The notes: generated by a model not told the origin, from the sequence alone. DNA of 64,000 nucleotides from Herbaspirillum sp. SJZ106 (GCF_006715495.1 NZ_VFNI01000003.1:434001-498000), one strand, 5' to 3'; numbered from the stretch's first letter, positions 33,032-46,357 are shown. Numbers and translations are program-made.

Positions 33032-34288
33032 TCAGTCTTCGCTGTTCTTGGCGTGCGGCTTGGCTTCCTCGCGGCGGTTGTAGCCGGCCACCATGTCGAA
33101 ACGGAACAGGCGGCATTCCAGCGCACCGTTGAAGAACGGCGTCTTGCGCGACTCCTTCAGGCGCATCAGTTTGGGCAGGCCGAGGTCGGCCGAGAACAGG
33201 AACACGCTCCAGCCGGCGAAGCGTTGCTTGAGCGTCGTGCTGAAGGCGCTGAAGAACTGCGCGAACAATTCCTCGGTCGGCAAGGCGCGGTCGCCGCGCA
33301 CGCCGATACGCTCGCCGTAGGGCGGATTGGTGAGGATGATGCCGACCAGCGGCTTGCCGTCGGCGCCGACCGGCGGCTTCACTTCCTGCGCCTCGATCTG
33401 TTTCAGGGGAATCTCGAACTGGATGCCGGCGCGCGCCAGGTTATGGCGCGTCAGTTCGACCATGTCGCCCGAGATGTCGCTGCCGAACAGCGTCGGGGTA
33501 GTCGGCAGCGGATTGGGCTTGAAGTCGCCCTTGATGGCCAGCCAGGCTTCGGCATTGAAGTTGCTGAATTTCTCGAAGGCGAAGCGGCGGCGCGCGCCCG
33601 GCGGCACGCCGGCCACCATTTGCGCGGCTTCGGCCAGGATGGTGCCGGAACCGCACATGGGGTCGAACAGCGGCACGCCCGGCTTCCAGCCGGAAGTGCG
33701 CAGCAGGCCCGCGGCCAGGTTCTCGCGCAGCGGCGCGTCGCCGGTTTCCTCGCGCCAGCCGCGCTTGAACAGCGCTTCGCCGGAGGTGTCGAGGTAGACC
33801 GTGTAATTGTGCGCGTCGACGAAGCCGGCGATGCGCATGTCGGGCGTCTTGGTGTTGACCGAAGGGCGCAGCTTCATCAGGTCGAGGAAGCGATCGCAGA
33901 TGGCGTCCTTGATCTTGAGCGTGGTGAACTCCAGGCTGCGCAGCGGCGACTTCACGGCCGTCATGTCCACGCGGATGGTGTGCGAGACCTTGAACCAGTC
34001 TTCCCACGGCTGCGCCAGGGTCAGGTCGTAGATGTCGTTTTCGTTCTTGTAGGAACCGTGCGCCATGCGCAGCAGCACGCGGCTGGCGATGCGCGAATGC
34101 AGGTTCAACTGGTAGGCCGCCAGCAGCGTGCCCGAGCAGTGCACGCCACCCGGCACCTGGTTGTGCACCTTCAACGCGGCGGCCGGGCCGGCATGCTGGG
34201 CGATTTCATCGAGTTCTTCGGCCAGGGCGGTTTCCAGCCCGCGCGGGCAGGGGCAGAAGTAGGAATAGGTGGTCTGGAAGGATTGCAT
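33032..34288 (-). CDS. rlmL: THUMP-domain 23S rRNA (guanine-N2) methyltransferase
   Basis: This is a 418-aa SAM-dependent RNA methyltransferase of COG0116 (RlmL/YcbY N-terminal type). An N-terminal CPCPRGLE plus THUMP domain (residues ~45-160) binds RNA; the Rossmann methyltransferase has LFDPMCGSGTILAEAA (SAM site) and the target-base motif NPPYGERIG. In gamma-proteobacteria RlmL is fused to RlmK; here only the RlmL half is present, as usual in betaproteobacteria. Predicted to modify G2445 in 23S rRNA. Monocistronic on the minus strand. Confidence 0.87.
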   Translation of the reverse strand: MQSFQTTYSYFCPCPRGLETALAEELDEIAQHAGPAAALKVHNQVPGGVHCSGTLLAAYQLNLHSRIASRVLLRMAHGSYKNENDIYDLTLAQPWEDWFKVSHTIRVDMTAVKSPLRSLEFTTLKIKDAICDRFLDLMKLRPSVNTKTPDMRIAGFVDAHNYTVYLDTSGEALFKRGWREETGDAPLRENLAAGLLRTSGWKPGVPLFDPMCGSGTILAEAAQMVAGVPPGARRRFAFEKFSNFNAEAWLAIKGDFKPNPLPTTPTLFGSDISGDMVELTRHNLARAGIQFEIPLKQIEAQEVKPPVGADGKPLVGIILTNPPYGERIGVRGDRALPTEELFAQFFSAFSTTLKQRFAGWSVFLFSADLGLPKLMRLKESRKTPFFNGALECRLFRFDMVAGYNRREEAKPHAKNSED

Positions 34289-34377
34289 GGGGGTACCTTT
34301 TGTCCGTTGTATGTCATGTCCAAATGAGGACGCCGGGCCGCGAATGCGCGCCCGGCGTCATTTTACCGCTGAAGTCC

Positions 34378-34983
34378 TCAGGACTTGGCGAATGCGCGCT
34401 CGACGAAGTCGAGGCGATCCTGGCCCCAGTAGCCTTCGCCCTCATAGATGAACCAGGGCGCGCCGAACACGTTGGCGGCATTGGCTTCATCGGTGAAACG
34501 GTCGAATTCGGCCTGGACGCTGGCGGTTTCCGACGACTTCAGCAGCGCCGCGCCATCGTGGCCCAGCGCGTTGGCGATGGCCGCCAGCGTGTCGTTGTCG
34601 GCGATGTTCTTCTGCTCTTCCCACACGCCGCGCATGACGGCGCCGGCCAGCTTGAGCGAGGCGGCGGTGCCGTGCGCCAGCTGGGCGGCGATGATCATGC
34701 GCGCGGCGGTGTCGCTGTTGACCGGGAAGTAGGTGGGTTGCAGGATCATCGGCTTGCCGAGGAATTCGCTCCAGCGCGCCAGTTCCTTCAAGCGGTAGGC
34801 CTGGCGCTGCGGGGCGCGCTTGGCCAGCGGCAGGCCGCCGGAGACGCCGAAGATCTTCGACAGGTCGAACGGCTTGGGCAGGATCTGCACATCGTATTTT
34901 TCGGCGAGGGCGACGAAGCGCTCGTGGCCCAGGTAGGCGAACGGGGAATGCGGCGCGAAGAAGTATTCACAGGTTTTGCTCAT
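34378..34983 (-). CDS. 2-hydroxychromene-2-carboxylate isomerase family protein
   Basis: This is a 201-aa DsbA-fold, kappa-class GST-like protein. The start MSKTCEYFFAPHSPFAYLGHERF contains the Ser that binds glutathione in NahD-type isomerases. Further matches are the helical insert (PQRQAYRLKELARWSEFLG..ILQPTYFPV) and FGAPWFIYEGEGYWGQDRLDF, the usual C-terminal motif. It isomerises ring-opened aromatic products in naphthalene pathways, but no such pathway is near, so a detoxification role is as likely. Confidence 0.9.
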   Translation of the reverse strand: MSKTCEYFFAPHSPFAYLGHERFVALAEKYDVQILPKPFDLSKIFGVSGGLPLAKRAPQRQAYRLKELARWSEFLGKPMILQPTYFPVNSDTAARMIIAAQLAHGTAASLKLAGAVMRGVWEEQKNIADNDTLAAIANALGHDGAALLKSSETASVQAEFDRFTDEANAANVFGAPWFIYEGEGYWGQDRLDFVERAFAKS

Positions 34984-35057
34984 GACCGGCTCCGGTTGGC
35001 TGATGAGAGTGGATGATCTACGGCTTGAAAACGGAAGCGCTTGGAACGGCGGCGCGC

Positions 35058-35483
35058 TTAAAACGGCTTGACTACGACCAGGATCACGATGGCCAGCAGC
35101 AGCAGTACCGGCACTTCGTTGAACCAGCGGAACCAGACATGGCTGCGCGTGTTTTTCCCCAGTTCGAATTTCTTGAGCAGCGAACCGCAGGCATGGTGGT
35201 AACCGATCACCAGCAGCACCAGGAAGATCTTGGCGTGCAGCCAGCCGTTGCCCGGCCCGCGCCAGAATTGCCAGGTCAGCGCCAGCAGCCAGAGGCCGGA
35301 GCCCAGCGCCGCCAGCGCCGTGATGCCGGTGAAGCGGTACAAGCGGCGCGCCATGCCCAGCAGGCGCTCGCGCGCCACCAGTTCGGTCTCCTGCGCCAGG
35401 TTGACGAAGATGCGCGGCAAATAAAACAGGCCGGCGAACCAGGAGGCGATGAAGACGATGTGCAGCGCTTTGATCCAGAGCAT
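35058..35483 (-). CDS. hemJ: Protoporphyrinogen oxidase HemJ (CopD family)
   Basis: This is a 141-aa inner-membrane protein with four hydrophobic helices, of the HemJ / UPF0093 family. MLWIKALHIVFIASWFAGLFYLPRIFV with its conserved His, the LWLLALTW helix, HAKIFLVLLVIGYHHACG and FRWFNEVPVLLLLAI are typical. HemJ oxidises protoporphyrinogen IX to protoporphyrin IX, the step before ferrochelatase; hemH lies 21 kb away in the same window. It precedes the HCCA isomerase gene on the same strand. Confidence 0.88.
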   Translation of the reverse strand: MLWIKALHIVFIASWFAGLFYLPRIFVNLAQETELVARERLLGMARRLYRFTGITALAALGSGLWLLALTWQFWRGPGNGWLHAKIFLVLLVIGYHHACGSLLKKFELGKNTRSHVWFRWFNEVPVLLLLAIVILVVVKPF

Positions 35484-35644
35484 GGTGTTCCTTGGCTGGT
35501 CGATGGGATGGACGGCCGCCGCCTGCCCCTGCCTGTCCTCGCATGGCGGGCTGTTCCAGCGACATGATGGCGGCGGCTTGTGTCCGCCTGATTACCTGAT
35601 TGCTGCGGTGTTGCCGATAATGCTGATGTTGCCGCCGGGGCGGC

Positions 35645-36913
<1,269 letters not shown>

Positions 36914-36974
36914 GAGTGTGTTTCTTTCCGTGCCTGTGCGCTAATTAGAACATGTTCAAAATCTTGTTGCTGTG

Positions 36975-37072
36975 CCTTCGATACGCCGCTAAAGCGGCTA
37001 CTCAGTCCGAACGGATACGTGATGAACTTTAAACCGTTCGGCCTGAGTAGCGGCGCCGCCGCGTATCGAAGG
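36975..37072. repeat. REP-like pair D
   Basis: Units at 36975-37014 (CCTTCGATACG..CTACTCAGTCCGAACGG) and 37034-37072 (CCGTTCGGCCTGAGTAG..CGTATCGAAGG) are inverted copies 19 bp apart, between proA and holA. Order is opposite to pairs A and C. Confidence 0.85.
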
Positions 37073-37099
37073 TTCTCCTGAGTTTGTCGATGGGGAGAT

Positions 37100-38119
37100 C
37101 TAGCGTCCGCGCGCCAGTTTCAGCCCCAGCTGCGACAACGCATCCCACGGGTCGCCGGCGAAAGCCTTGGCGCGCAACCCTTTGACCATGCGGTCGATCT
37201 GCGCGGCTTCCTGCAGCGCGGTTTGCAGCGCCGGCAGGCTGATGCGGCGCAAGGCCGGTTCCATCAGCTTCTCGCGCGGGCCCCAGATGCGGTATTCCTT
37301 GAGCAGGGCGCCGACGGCCTTGCCTTGCGCCATGCCGGACTTCAGTTTGAGCAAGGTGCGGATCTCTTCGGTCACCGCCCACAGCACCAGCGGCAGCGCT
37401 TCGCCTTCGCCCTTGAGGCCGTCCATCATGCGCGTCAGGCGCGCCACGTCGCCCGACAGCATCGCTTCATTGAGCTTGAATACGTCGTAGCGCGCCACGT
37501 TGAGCACGGCATCCTGCACCTGTTCGAACGAGAGCTGGCCGGGCGGATGCAGCAAGGCCAGCTTCTGGATTTCCTGGTGCGCCGCCAGCAGGTTGCCTTC
37601 CACGCGGTCGGCGATGAAATCCAGGCAGGGGCGGTCGGCGCTTTGCTGCTGGGCCGCCAGGCGGTTGCCGATCCAGCCGGGCAACTGGGCGCGTTCGACC
37701 AGCGGGATGTCGATGTAGACCGCGGCCTGCTGCAAGGCGCCGACCCAGGCCGCTTTTTGCGTGGCCCAGTCGAGCTTGGGCAGGCTGATGATGGTCAGGT
37801 TGTCGGGGCTCAGGTTGGCCGCATATTCCTGCAGCGCGGCGCCGCCGTCCTTGCCGGGTTTGCCGGTGGGGATGCGCAGTTCGATCAGTTTCTTGTCGCC
37901 GAACAGCGATTGCGACTGGTTGGCCGCCAGCAGTTCGCCCCACTTGAAGCTGCGCTCGACCACCAGCACGTCGCGCTCGGTATACCCGTTGGCGCGCGCG
38001 CTGCGGCGGATCTTGTCGGCCGCCTCCAGCGCCAGCAGATGCTCGTCGCTGGCGATCACATACAGCGGCGCCAGCGTCTTGCCGAGATGGGTGTCGAGGG
38101 CATCGTGCCGTAGTTGCAT
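37100..38119 (-). CDS. holA: DNA polymerase III subunit delta
   Basis: HolA opens the beta sliding clamp as part of the clamp loader. The 339-aa protein begins MQLRHDALDTHLGKTLAPLYVIASDEHLLALEAAD; APLYVI-GDE-LL-EA is the family opening, and YVIDIPLVERAQLP, RVEGNLLAAHQEIQKLALL and a C-terminal helical domain follow. It is the third gene of leuS-lptE-holA, starting 24 bp after lptE. Confidence 0.95.
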   Translation of the reverse strand: MQLRHDALDTHLGKTLAPLYVIASDEHLLALEAADKIRRSARANGYTERDVLVVERSFKWGELLAANQSQSLFGDKKLIELRIPTGKPGKDGGAALQEYAANLSPDNLTIISLPKLDWATQKAAWVGALQQAAVYIDIPLVERAQLPGWIGNRLAAQQQSADRPCLDFIADRVEGNLLAAHQEIQKLALLHPPGQLSFEQVQDAVLNVARYDVFKLNEAMLSGDVARLTRMMDGLKGEGEALPLVLWAVTEEIRTLLKLKSGMAQGKAVGALLKEYRIWGPREKLMEPALRRISLPALQTALQEAAQIDRMVKGLRAKAFAGDPWDALSQLGLKLARGR

Positions 38120-38143
38120 GGAGCGGGTTCCGTCAGGCGCGGC

Positions 38144-38689
38144 TCAGGAGTCGCCGCCGGCCGCGGCCTTTTCGGTCGAAAGCGCCGATTTCGAGGCCGA
38201 CAGGCGGCGCAGGATCTGCTGCACCAGGTCGGACTGCATGTCGCGGTACAGCAGCGCTTCTTCAGCCTGCTTGGCCAGTTCCTGGTTGGCGTCGTAGGTA
38301 ATCACGCGGCGCAAGGTGATGGCCGTGGGCGGGATGGTCACGGCGCCCTTGGCGTCGGTCACCGAGAAGGTGAAGCGCTGGAACAGCGCGTATTCACGCA
38401 CCCGGCCATCGGTGTTGAGGGTCAGGACCTGTTTGTCGCGGGTATCGGAAAGCACCTTCAGGATGGCTTCGGCCTCCTTCTGGTTGTCGACCACCGTGGT
38501 GCCGCTGGCCTGGATGTTGCGCTTGAGCTCCACGCCGACCGCCGAATTGGGCGCGAAGCCCAGGTAGATGGTCTTGAACGGCAGGTCGGCCGCGCCGCGC
38601 AGGTGGAAGCCGCAGGCCGTCAGCAGCAGGGCGGCGGCCAGCATGAGCAGCCATTGCCCGATGCGTGTTTGTTGTGCTTGAGCGTGCAT
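38144..38689 (-). CDS. lptE: LPS-assembly lipoprotein LptE (RlpB)
   Basis: This is an outer-membrane lipoprotein that plugs and folds LptD for lipopolysaccharide insertion. The 181-aa precursor has a signal peptide with lipobox LTAC (AALLLTACGFHLRGAADLPF); GFHLRG right after the Cys is the family hallmark. The rest is alternating strands and a C-terminal helix ending AAGGDS. It lies 16 bp after leuS and 24 bp before holA, the standard operon. Confidence 0.94.
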   Translation of the reverse strand: MHAQAQQTRIGQWLLMLAAALLLTACGFHLRGAADLPFKTIYLGFAPNSAVGVELKRNIQASGTTVVDNQKEAEAILKVLSDTRDKQVLTLNTDGRVREYALFQRFTFSVTDAKGAVTIPPTAITLRRVITYDANQELAKQAEEALLYRDMQSDLVQQILRRLSASKSALSTEKAAAGGDS

Positions 38690-38705
38690 GGATATCCGTT
38701 CGAAA

Positions 38706-41399
<2,694 letters not shown>

Positions 41400-41486
41400 T
41401 TATACCGGCTCGTTCCAGGGGGAGGCAGTCTGGCGCGATGGCCGCACGCGGATGTAAAGACCGGCAGGTATTTCCTTTCCGGAAAC

Positions 41487-41516
41487 AAAAAAGCCCGCTT
41501 CGCAGGCGAAGCGGGC
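41487..41516 (-). terminator. Intrinsic terminator after the DUF1120 gene
   Basis: Perfect ten-base arms GCCCGCTTCG and CGAAGCGGGC around CAGG are followed on the minus strand by six T, 70 bp after the DUF1120 stop. It isolates that gene from leuS. Confidence 0.9.
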
Positions 41517-41587
41517 AAAGTGGCCCCCAGGAGGGGCCAGGGAAGACTATCGCAGGATGGCGCAGGAAAACTGCTGGTGTCGCAGGC

Positions 41588-42259
41588 TTACAGGTACTTC
41601 ACTTCGATCGTGGCCGAACCGTCCAGGTTGATGTCCTGGGTCAGGTCCAGGTTTTCAGGCTTGTTCAGGATGGCGACCACGGACAAGGTGCCGCTGACGA
41701 CCCGGTAGGAACCCGGGGTGGTGCTGCCGGCCGGCGCCCAGGACAGCATGCGGCCCGTGGTCATGCCGCCGGCGCTGACTGTGCTCCAGCTCGGGGTGGC
41801 CGACACCGCCGAACCGATGGTGTTCACGGCAACGCCGTCGCCGGTGAAGGAACCTTGCTTCATCGAGAAGTGGAAGGCGCCGATGTTCTTGCCGGCGGCA
41901 GCGCCCAGGCCGAACATGCTGCTTTCGGTGGCATTGCGCGAGACCATCGCGGCCAGGCCGGTCACCTTGCTGGCGGCCTTGTTGTCGACCGCCGTCACGG
42001 CCATCTTGACCGGGGCTTCGCAAGTGATCGTGAACGGCACTTCCTTGGTGTCGAGAACCTTGTTGGCGCCCGGGGTCAGGGAACCGGCGGGGATGTTGCC
42101 ATAGTCGATCACGGCCGAGCCGGTGCCGATGGTCGGGGTGCAGGCGACCGGCTTGATCACGCCGGTGACCTTCAGTTCTGCGCTGGGGCCGGCAAAGACG
42201 GCGGCCGAGGCCAAGGCGGCGATAGCGGTGAAAGCGGAGCGGGCGATAACGTTGTGCAT
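41588..42259 (-). CDS. DUF1120 fimbrial-like secreted protein
   Basis: This is a 223-aa exported protein with a signal peptide (MHNVIARSAFTAIAALASAAVFA). The mature part has Ig-like beta strands typical of DUF1120 / beta-fimbria major-subunit-like proteins: two Cys (VACTPT and ITCEAP) that may form a disulfide, many Ala/Ser/Thr/Gly, and a C-terminal strand ending IEVKYL. No chaperone or usher gene adjoins it. It could be a surface or periplasmic structural protein; GAGGAAA precedes the ATG. Confidence 0.8.
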   Translation of the reverse strand: MHNVIARSAFTAIAALASAAVFAGPSAELKVTGVIKPVACTPTIGTGSAVIDYGNIPAGSLTPGANKVLDTKEVPFTITCEAPVKMAVTAVDNKAASKVTGLAAMVSRNATESSMFGLGAAAGKNIGAFHFSMKQGSFTGDGVAVNTIGSAVSATPSWSTVSAGGMTTGRMLSWAPAGSTTPGSYRVVSGTLSVVAILNKPENLDLTQDINLDGSATIEVKYL

Positions 42260-42432
42260 GATGTTTCCTCGGTTGGGGATGGCGTTGGATTCATATGCAT
42301 CGCGCTGTTTGCAGACTTCGTTTGCTTGATGCAGTGATGTCAGTTTGCCGATTCGTTCCTCGTGTTTATATGAGAAAAATCTCAAAAAACAGGTTGCATT
42401 AATATCAACATATTTCGTTTTTCTCTCCGTGG

Positions 42433-42453
42433 ATATTGCGACATTGGCAATAT
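42433..42453. promoter_or_regulatory. Candidate operator upstream of LacI-family gene
   Basis: Perfect seven-base arms ATATTGC and GCAATAT with seven bases between them lie about 90 bp before the LacI-family start, in an A/T-rich promoter stretch shared with the divergent DUF1120 gene. Confidence 0.35.
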
Positions 42454-42544
42454 GCTTCGACCTTCCTCCCGGGGCGGCATGGTCATGAGCCCGTCATAAT
42501 CGGCTGGCACGATGTAATCGTTTTCATGCCATTGAGCGATTCCC

Positions 42545-43609
42545 GTGCGACCTTCCATCAAGCAAGTAGCCAATCTGGCCGGCGTTTCCATCGCCACCGT
42601 TTCGCGCCTGTTGAACAAGCCCGGTTCGGTGAGCGCCGAGACTGCCGAGAAGATCCAGCGCAGCATCGAGCAGCTGGGTTTTCGCCCCAACTTCAACGGA
42701 CGCAACCTGCGCGCCGGCAATTCGCGCACCGTGGGCGTGGTGGTGCCGACGCTGTCGAACACGGTGTTCGCCCAATGCCTGCAAGGCATCGAGCTGGCCG
42801 CGCGCGAACTCGATTACTCGGTGATGTTCACCACCACCGAATACCAGCCCCATGACGAGTCGGCCGCGGTCGAGCTGCTGCTGAGCCATCGCGTCGACGG
42901 CGTCATCCTGACGGTGGCCGACGCCGGCGCCAATGCCACGCTCGACTTGCTGGAGCGCGAACAGATCCCCTTTGTGCTGACCTACAACCAACTGGCGCAA
43001 CCGGCGCCGGGCGAGCTGCCGGGCGCGCGGGTATCGGTGTCGGTCGACAACCGGGTCGCCGCCTGCGACGCCGTGACGCACCTGATCCGGCTGGGGCACC
43101 GCCGCATCCGGATGCTGTCGGGCCGCTTCAATGCCTCGGACCGGGCGATCCAGCGCTATTACGGCTACCTGGATGCAATGCGCATGGCCGGGCTGGAGCC
43201 CATGTCGGCCATCGAAGTGGAGCGCCATACGCTGACCGCGGCGACCGACTACCAGCAGATGATGGCCGACCCGGCCCGGCGTCCCACGGCCTTGTTCTGC
43301 TCCAACGACCTGCTGGCCATGAGCGCCATGCGCGACCTGCGCGCGCTCGGCTTGCGCGTGCCGCAGGACATTTCGGTGATGGGCTTCGACGGCATTCCCG
43401 TGGGCGCCCTGATGGAGCCGGTGCTGGCCAGCGTGGTACAGCCGTCGGAGCAGATCGGCGACGTCGCCTTGCGCACGCTGGTGGCGTTGCTTGAGCGCGG
43501 CCCTGGCGCCGCCGGGGCCGCCAATGCAGCGCCTGCCGGCGGCATGCGGCATGTGTTGCTGCATGCGGTCAGGGCGGGCGGATCGGCCGCGCCGCCGAGC
43601 CAGTCCTGA
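42545..43609 (+). CDS. LacI-family transcriptional regulator of the phosphodiester ABC operon
   Basis: This is a 354-aa LacI repressor. The HTH with hinge helix is at the N-terminus (SIKQVANLAGVSIATVSRLLNKPGSVSAETAEKI..IEQLGFRPN), followed by a periplasmic-binding-like effector domain (GVVVPTLSNTVFAQCLQGIE, LLSHRVDGVILT, RPTALFCSNDLLAMSAMRDL, GFDGIPVGALMEP). Start GTG 42545. It precedes and shares strand with an ABC transporter and phosphodiesterase 66 bp on, so it likely responds to their substrate or its product. Confidence 0.92.
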   Translation: MRPSIKQVANLAGVSIATVSRLLNKPGSVSAETAEKIQRSIEQLGFRPNFNGRNLRAGNSRTVGVVVPTLSNTVFAQCLQGIELAARELDYSVMFTTTEYQPHDESAAVELLLSHRVDGVILTVADAGANATLDLLEREQIPFVLTYNQLAQPAPGELPGARVSVSVDNRVAACDAVTHLIRLGHRRIRMLSGRFNASDRAIQRYYGYLDAMRMAGLEPMSAIEVERHTLTAATDYQQMMADPARRPTALFCSNDLLAMSAMRDLRALGLRVPQDISVMGFDGIPVGALMEPVLASVVQPSEQIGDVALRTLVALLERGPGAAGAANAAPAGGMRHVLLHAVRAGGSAAPPSQS

Positions 43610-43675
43610 GCTGTTGCCGTTTGTTTTTCGTAGCGTTTTTGCTTTTGTCGTTCAACCTATTGGAAAGGACCTGAC

Positions 43676-44683
43676 ATGTTCCTGAAACGTGTTGTTCAAA
43701 CCGTCGCCGGCGCCCTGCTGCTGTCGGCTTCCGTCGCGGCCTCCGCCCAGACCGCGATCTGCTACAACTGTCCGCCGGAATGGGCCGACTGGGCCGCCCA
43801 GATCAAGGCCATCAAGGACAAGACCGGCATCACCGTGCCGCCGGACAACAAGAACAGCGGCCAGGCCCTGGCGCAACTGATGGCCGAGAAGGCCAGCCCG
43901 GTGGCCGACTTCACCTACCTCGGCGTTTCCTTCGGCATCGAAGCCAAGGCCAAGGATCTGGTGGCGCCCTACAAGCCGGCCAACTGGAATGACATTCCCA
44001 ACGGCCTGAAGGACCCGGACGGCTACTGGTTCACCATCCACTCCGGCACCATGGGCATCATGGTCAACGTCGACGCCCTCAAGGGCAAGCCGGTGCCCAA
44101 GTCCTGGGCCGACCTGCAAAAGCCGGAATACAAGGGCCTGATCGGCTACCTCGATCCGGCCTCGGCCTTCGTCGGTTATGTCGGCGCGGTGGCGATCAAC
44201 CAGGCGCTGGGCGGTTCGCTGGACGACTTCTCGCCGGCCATCGCCTATTTCAAGAAGCTGCAGCAGAACCAGCCCATCGTTCCCAAGCAGACTTCGTACG
44301 CGCGCCTGATCTCGGGCGAGATCCCGATCCTGCTGGGCTATGACTTCGACGCCTACCGCGCCAAGTACAAGGACCGCGCCAACGTGGCCTTCGTGATCCC
44401 GTCCGAAGGCACGGTGAGCGTGCCCTACGTGGTGTCGCTGGTGAAGAACGCGCCGCACCAGGCCGAAGCGAAGAAGGTGCTGGACTTCCTGCTGTCCGAC
44501 CAGGGCCAGGCGATCTGGGCCAATGCCTACCTGCGTCCGGTGCGCGCCTCGGCCATGTCCAAGGAAGCCGAATCGCGCTTCCTGCCGGCGGAGCAATACG
44601 CCCGCGCCAAGTCGGTGGACTACGGCAAGATGGCTGAAGCGCAGCGCAAGTTCGGCGAGCGCTACATGGCGGAAGTGCGCTGA
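43676..44683 (+). CDS. ABC transporter substrate-binding protein (AfuA/PotD-type)
   Basis: This is a 335-aa exported binding protein of the COG1840 iron/spermidine/2-AEP family. A signal peptide (MFLKRVVQTVAGALLLSASVAASA) is followed at once by a CxxC pair (CYNC, residues 29-32), unusual at a mature N-terminus. Other family parts: GTMGIMVNVDALKGKPVPKSWADL, AKKVLDFLLSDQGQAIWANAYLRPVR. It starts the five-gene operon; the last gene suggests the ligand is a phosphodiester. Confidence 0.88.
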   Translation: MFLKRVVQTVAGALLLSASVAASAQTAICYNCPPEWADWAAQIKAIKDKTGITVPPDNKNSGQALAQLMAEKASPVADFTYLGVSFGIEAKAKDLVAPYKPANWNDIPNGLKDPDGYWFTIHSGTMGIMVNVDALKGKPVPKSWADLQKPEYKGLIGYLDPASAFVGYVGAVAINQALGGSLDDFSPAIAYFKKLQQNQPIVPKQTSYARLISGEIPILLGYDFDAYRAKYKDRANVAFVIPSEGTVSVPYVVSLVKNAPHQAEAKKVLDFLLSDQGQAIWANAYLRPVRASAMSKEAESRFLPAEQYARAKSVDYGKMAEAQRKFGERYMAEVR

Positions 44684-45543
44684 TGCAAGCGGCAGGACAG
44701 GCAATGGCAGTGCCCGGCCGGACACGGCGCAACGGCAACGGCGTCTGGCTCTGGTTCGCGGCGCCGGGGATGGCCTTGTTCTGCGCCTTCTGGCTGCTGC
44801 CCATGGTGCGCCTGCTCGGCGTGGGCGCTTCCGGGCCGGATGGCGCGATGGCCTATCTCGCGGTGCTGACCAACCGCCATTACTTCGCCAGCCTGGTGTC
44901 GACGCTGGCGTTGTCGGCGGCGGTCACGGCCGCCACGTTGGCCATCTCGGTGTTGGTCGGCCTGTTCCTGCAGCGCAACCGTTTTCCCGGGCAATCCCTG
45001 CTGCTGGCCATGCTGACTTTCCCGCTGGCGTTTCCCGGCGTGGTGGTCGGCTTCATGGTGATCATGCTGGCCGGCCGCCAGGGCCTGATCGGCGCCTTCA
45101 CCAACTGGCTGTTCGGCCAGTCGCTGGTGTTCGCGTATTCGCTGTCGGGGCTGTTCCTCGGTTACCTGTATTTCTCGATCCCGCGCGTGATCCTGACCGT
45201 GGTGGCCGGCGCCGAGAAGCTCGATCCCTCGCTGGAAGAGGCGGCCCGATCCCTGGGCGCCAAGCCCTGGCAAGTGCTGCTGCACGTGGTGCTGCCGGCG
45301 CTGTCGCCGGCCCTGATCTCGTCGGGCGCGATCTGTTTCGCCACCAGCGTCGGCGCCTTCGGCACCGCGTTTACGCTGGCGGCCAACATCGATGTGCTGC
45401 CGATGACCATCTATAACGAATTCACCGGCTATGCCAATTTCGCCGCCGCCGCGTCGCTGTCCATCGTGCTGGGGGCGATCACCTGGCTGGCGCTGGCATT
45501 GGCGCGCTCGCTGACCGGCAACGGCGTGGCCGCGGCGGCATGA
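44683..45543 (+). CDS. ABC transporter permease, phosphodiester operon
   Basis: This is a 286-aa inner-membrane permease with six helices. The EAA coupling motif is EEAARSLGAKPWQVLLHVVLPALSPALISS-like (EEAARSLGAKPW). Its start overlaps the stop codon of the binding-protein gene (TGATG); ATG 44704 (MAVPGRT) is an alternative that fits the family better. It pairs with the next permease. Confidence 0.88.
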   Translation: MQAAGQAMAVPGRTRRNGNGVWLWFAAPGMALFCAFWLLPMVRLLGVGASGPDGAMAYLAVLTNRHYFASLVSTLALSAAVTAATLAISVLVGLFLQRNRFPGQSLLLAMLTFPLAFPGVVVGFMVIMLAGRQGLIGAFTNWLFGQSLVFAYSLSGLFLGYLYFSIPRVILTVVAGAEKLDPSLEEAARSLGAKPWQVLLHVVLPALSPALISSGAICFATSVGAFGTAFTLAANIDVLPMTIYNEFTGYANFAAAASLSIVLGAITWLALALARSLTGNGVAAAA

Positions 45544-45547
45544 GGCA

Positions 45548-46357
45548 ATGACGATGAAACGTAATCTGCGTTTTTACCTGCAACTGGCCTTCACGCTGCT
45601 GGTGTGCGCCTTCCTGATCGTGCCGGTGCTGCTGTCGATGCTGGCCGGGGTGACCGAGAATTTCTTTGTCGGCCTCTCCAGCGGTCTCACGCTGCGCTGG
45701 GTGGCGCAGGTGTGGGAGATGTACCAGCCCACCATCTGGCGCTCCATCTTCATCGCGCTGGCCTGCCTGGCGGTGACGGTGCTGGCCGGCGTGCCGCTGG
45801 CCTACATGCTGGCGCGCTACAAGGGCGGCAACAGCCGCATCGCGCGCGCCATCGAAGAATTGCTGATGATGCCGGTGGCGGTGCCGGGGCTGGCCACCGC
45901 GCTGGCGCTGATCATGGCCTACGGCCAGTTCCGCGCCTTTCGCGGCAGCCTGGCCTTTATCCTGGCCGGGCATGTGCTGTTTACCCTGCCGTTCATGGTG
46001 CGACCGGTGCTGGCGGTGATGCAGTCCTCGCAACTGGCCCTGCTGGAAGAGGCGGCGGCCAGCCTCGGCGCCGGCATGATGCGGCGCTTCTTCGGTATCG
46101 TCATTCCCAATGTGATGTCCGGCATCCTGGCCGGCGCACTGATGGTGGTGACGCTGTCCATCGGCGAATTCAACATCACCTGGATGCTGCATACGCCGCT
46201 GACCCAGACCCTGCCGGTGGGCTTGGCCGATGCCTACGCCTCGATGCGGCTGGAAGTCGGTTCGGCCTATACCCTGATTTTCTTTTTCATGATCATCCCG
46301 CTGCTCATCGGCATGCAGTGGGTGACCCAGGCGACACGCAAGAGAGCAAGTCTATGA
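45548..46357 (+). CDS. ABC transporter permease, phosphodiester operon (second)
   Basis: This is a 269-aa inner-membrane permease with six helices; the coupling motif is EEAAASLGAGMMRRFFGIVIPN. It starts four bases after the first permease gene; ATG 45554 is also possible. Its stop overlaps the ATPase start by four bases (ATGA), so the operon is tightly coupled. Confidence 0.9.
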   Translation: MTMKRNLRFYLQLAFTLLVCAFLIVPVLLSMLAGVTENFFVGLSSGLTLRWVAQVWEMYQPTIWRSIFIALACLAVTVLAGVPLAYMLARYKGGNSRIARAIEELLMMPVAVPGLATALALIMAYGQFRAFRGSLAFILAGHVLFTLPFMVRPVLAVMQSSQLALLEEAAASLGAGMMRRFFGIVIPNVMSGILAGALMVVTLSIGEFNITWMLHTPLTQTLPVGLADAYASMRLEVGSAYTLIFFFMIIPLLIGMQWVTQATRKRASL

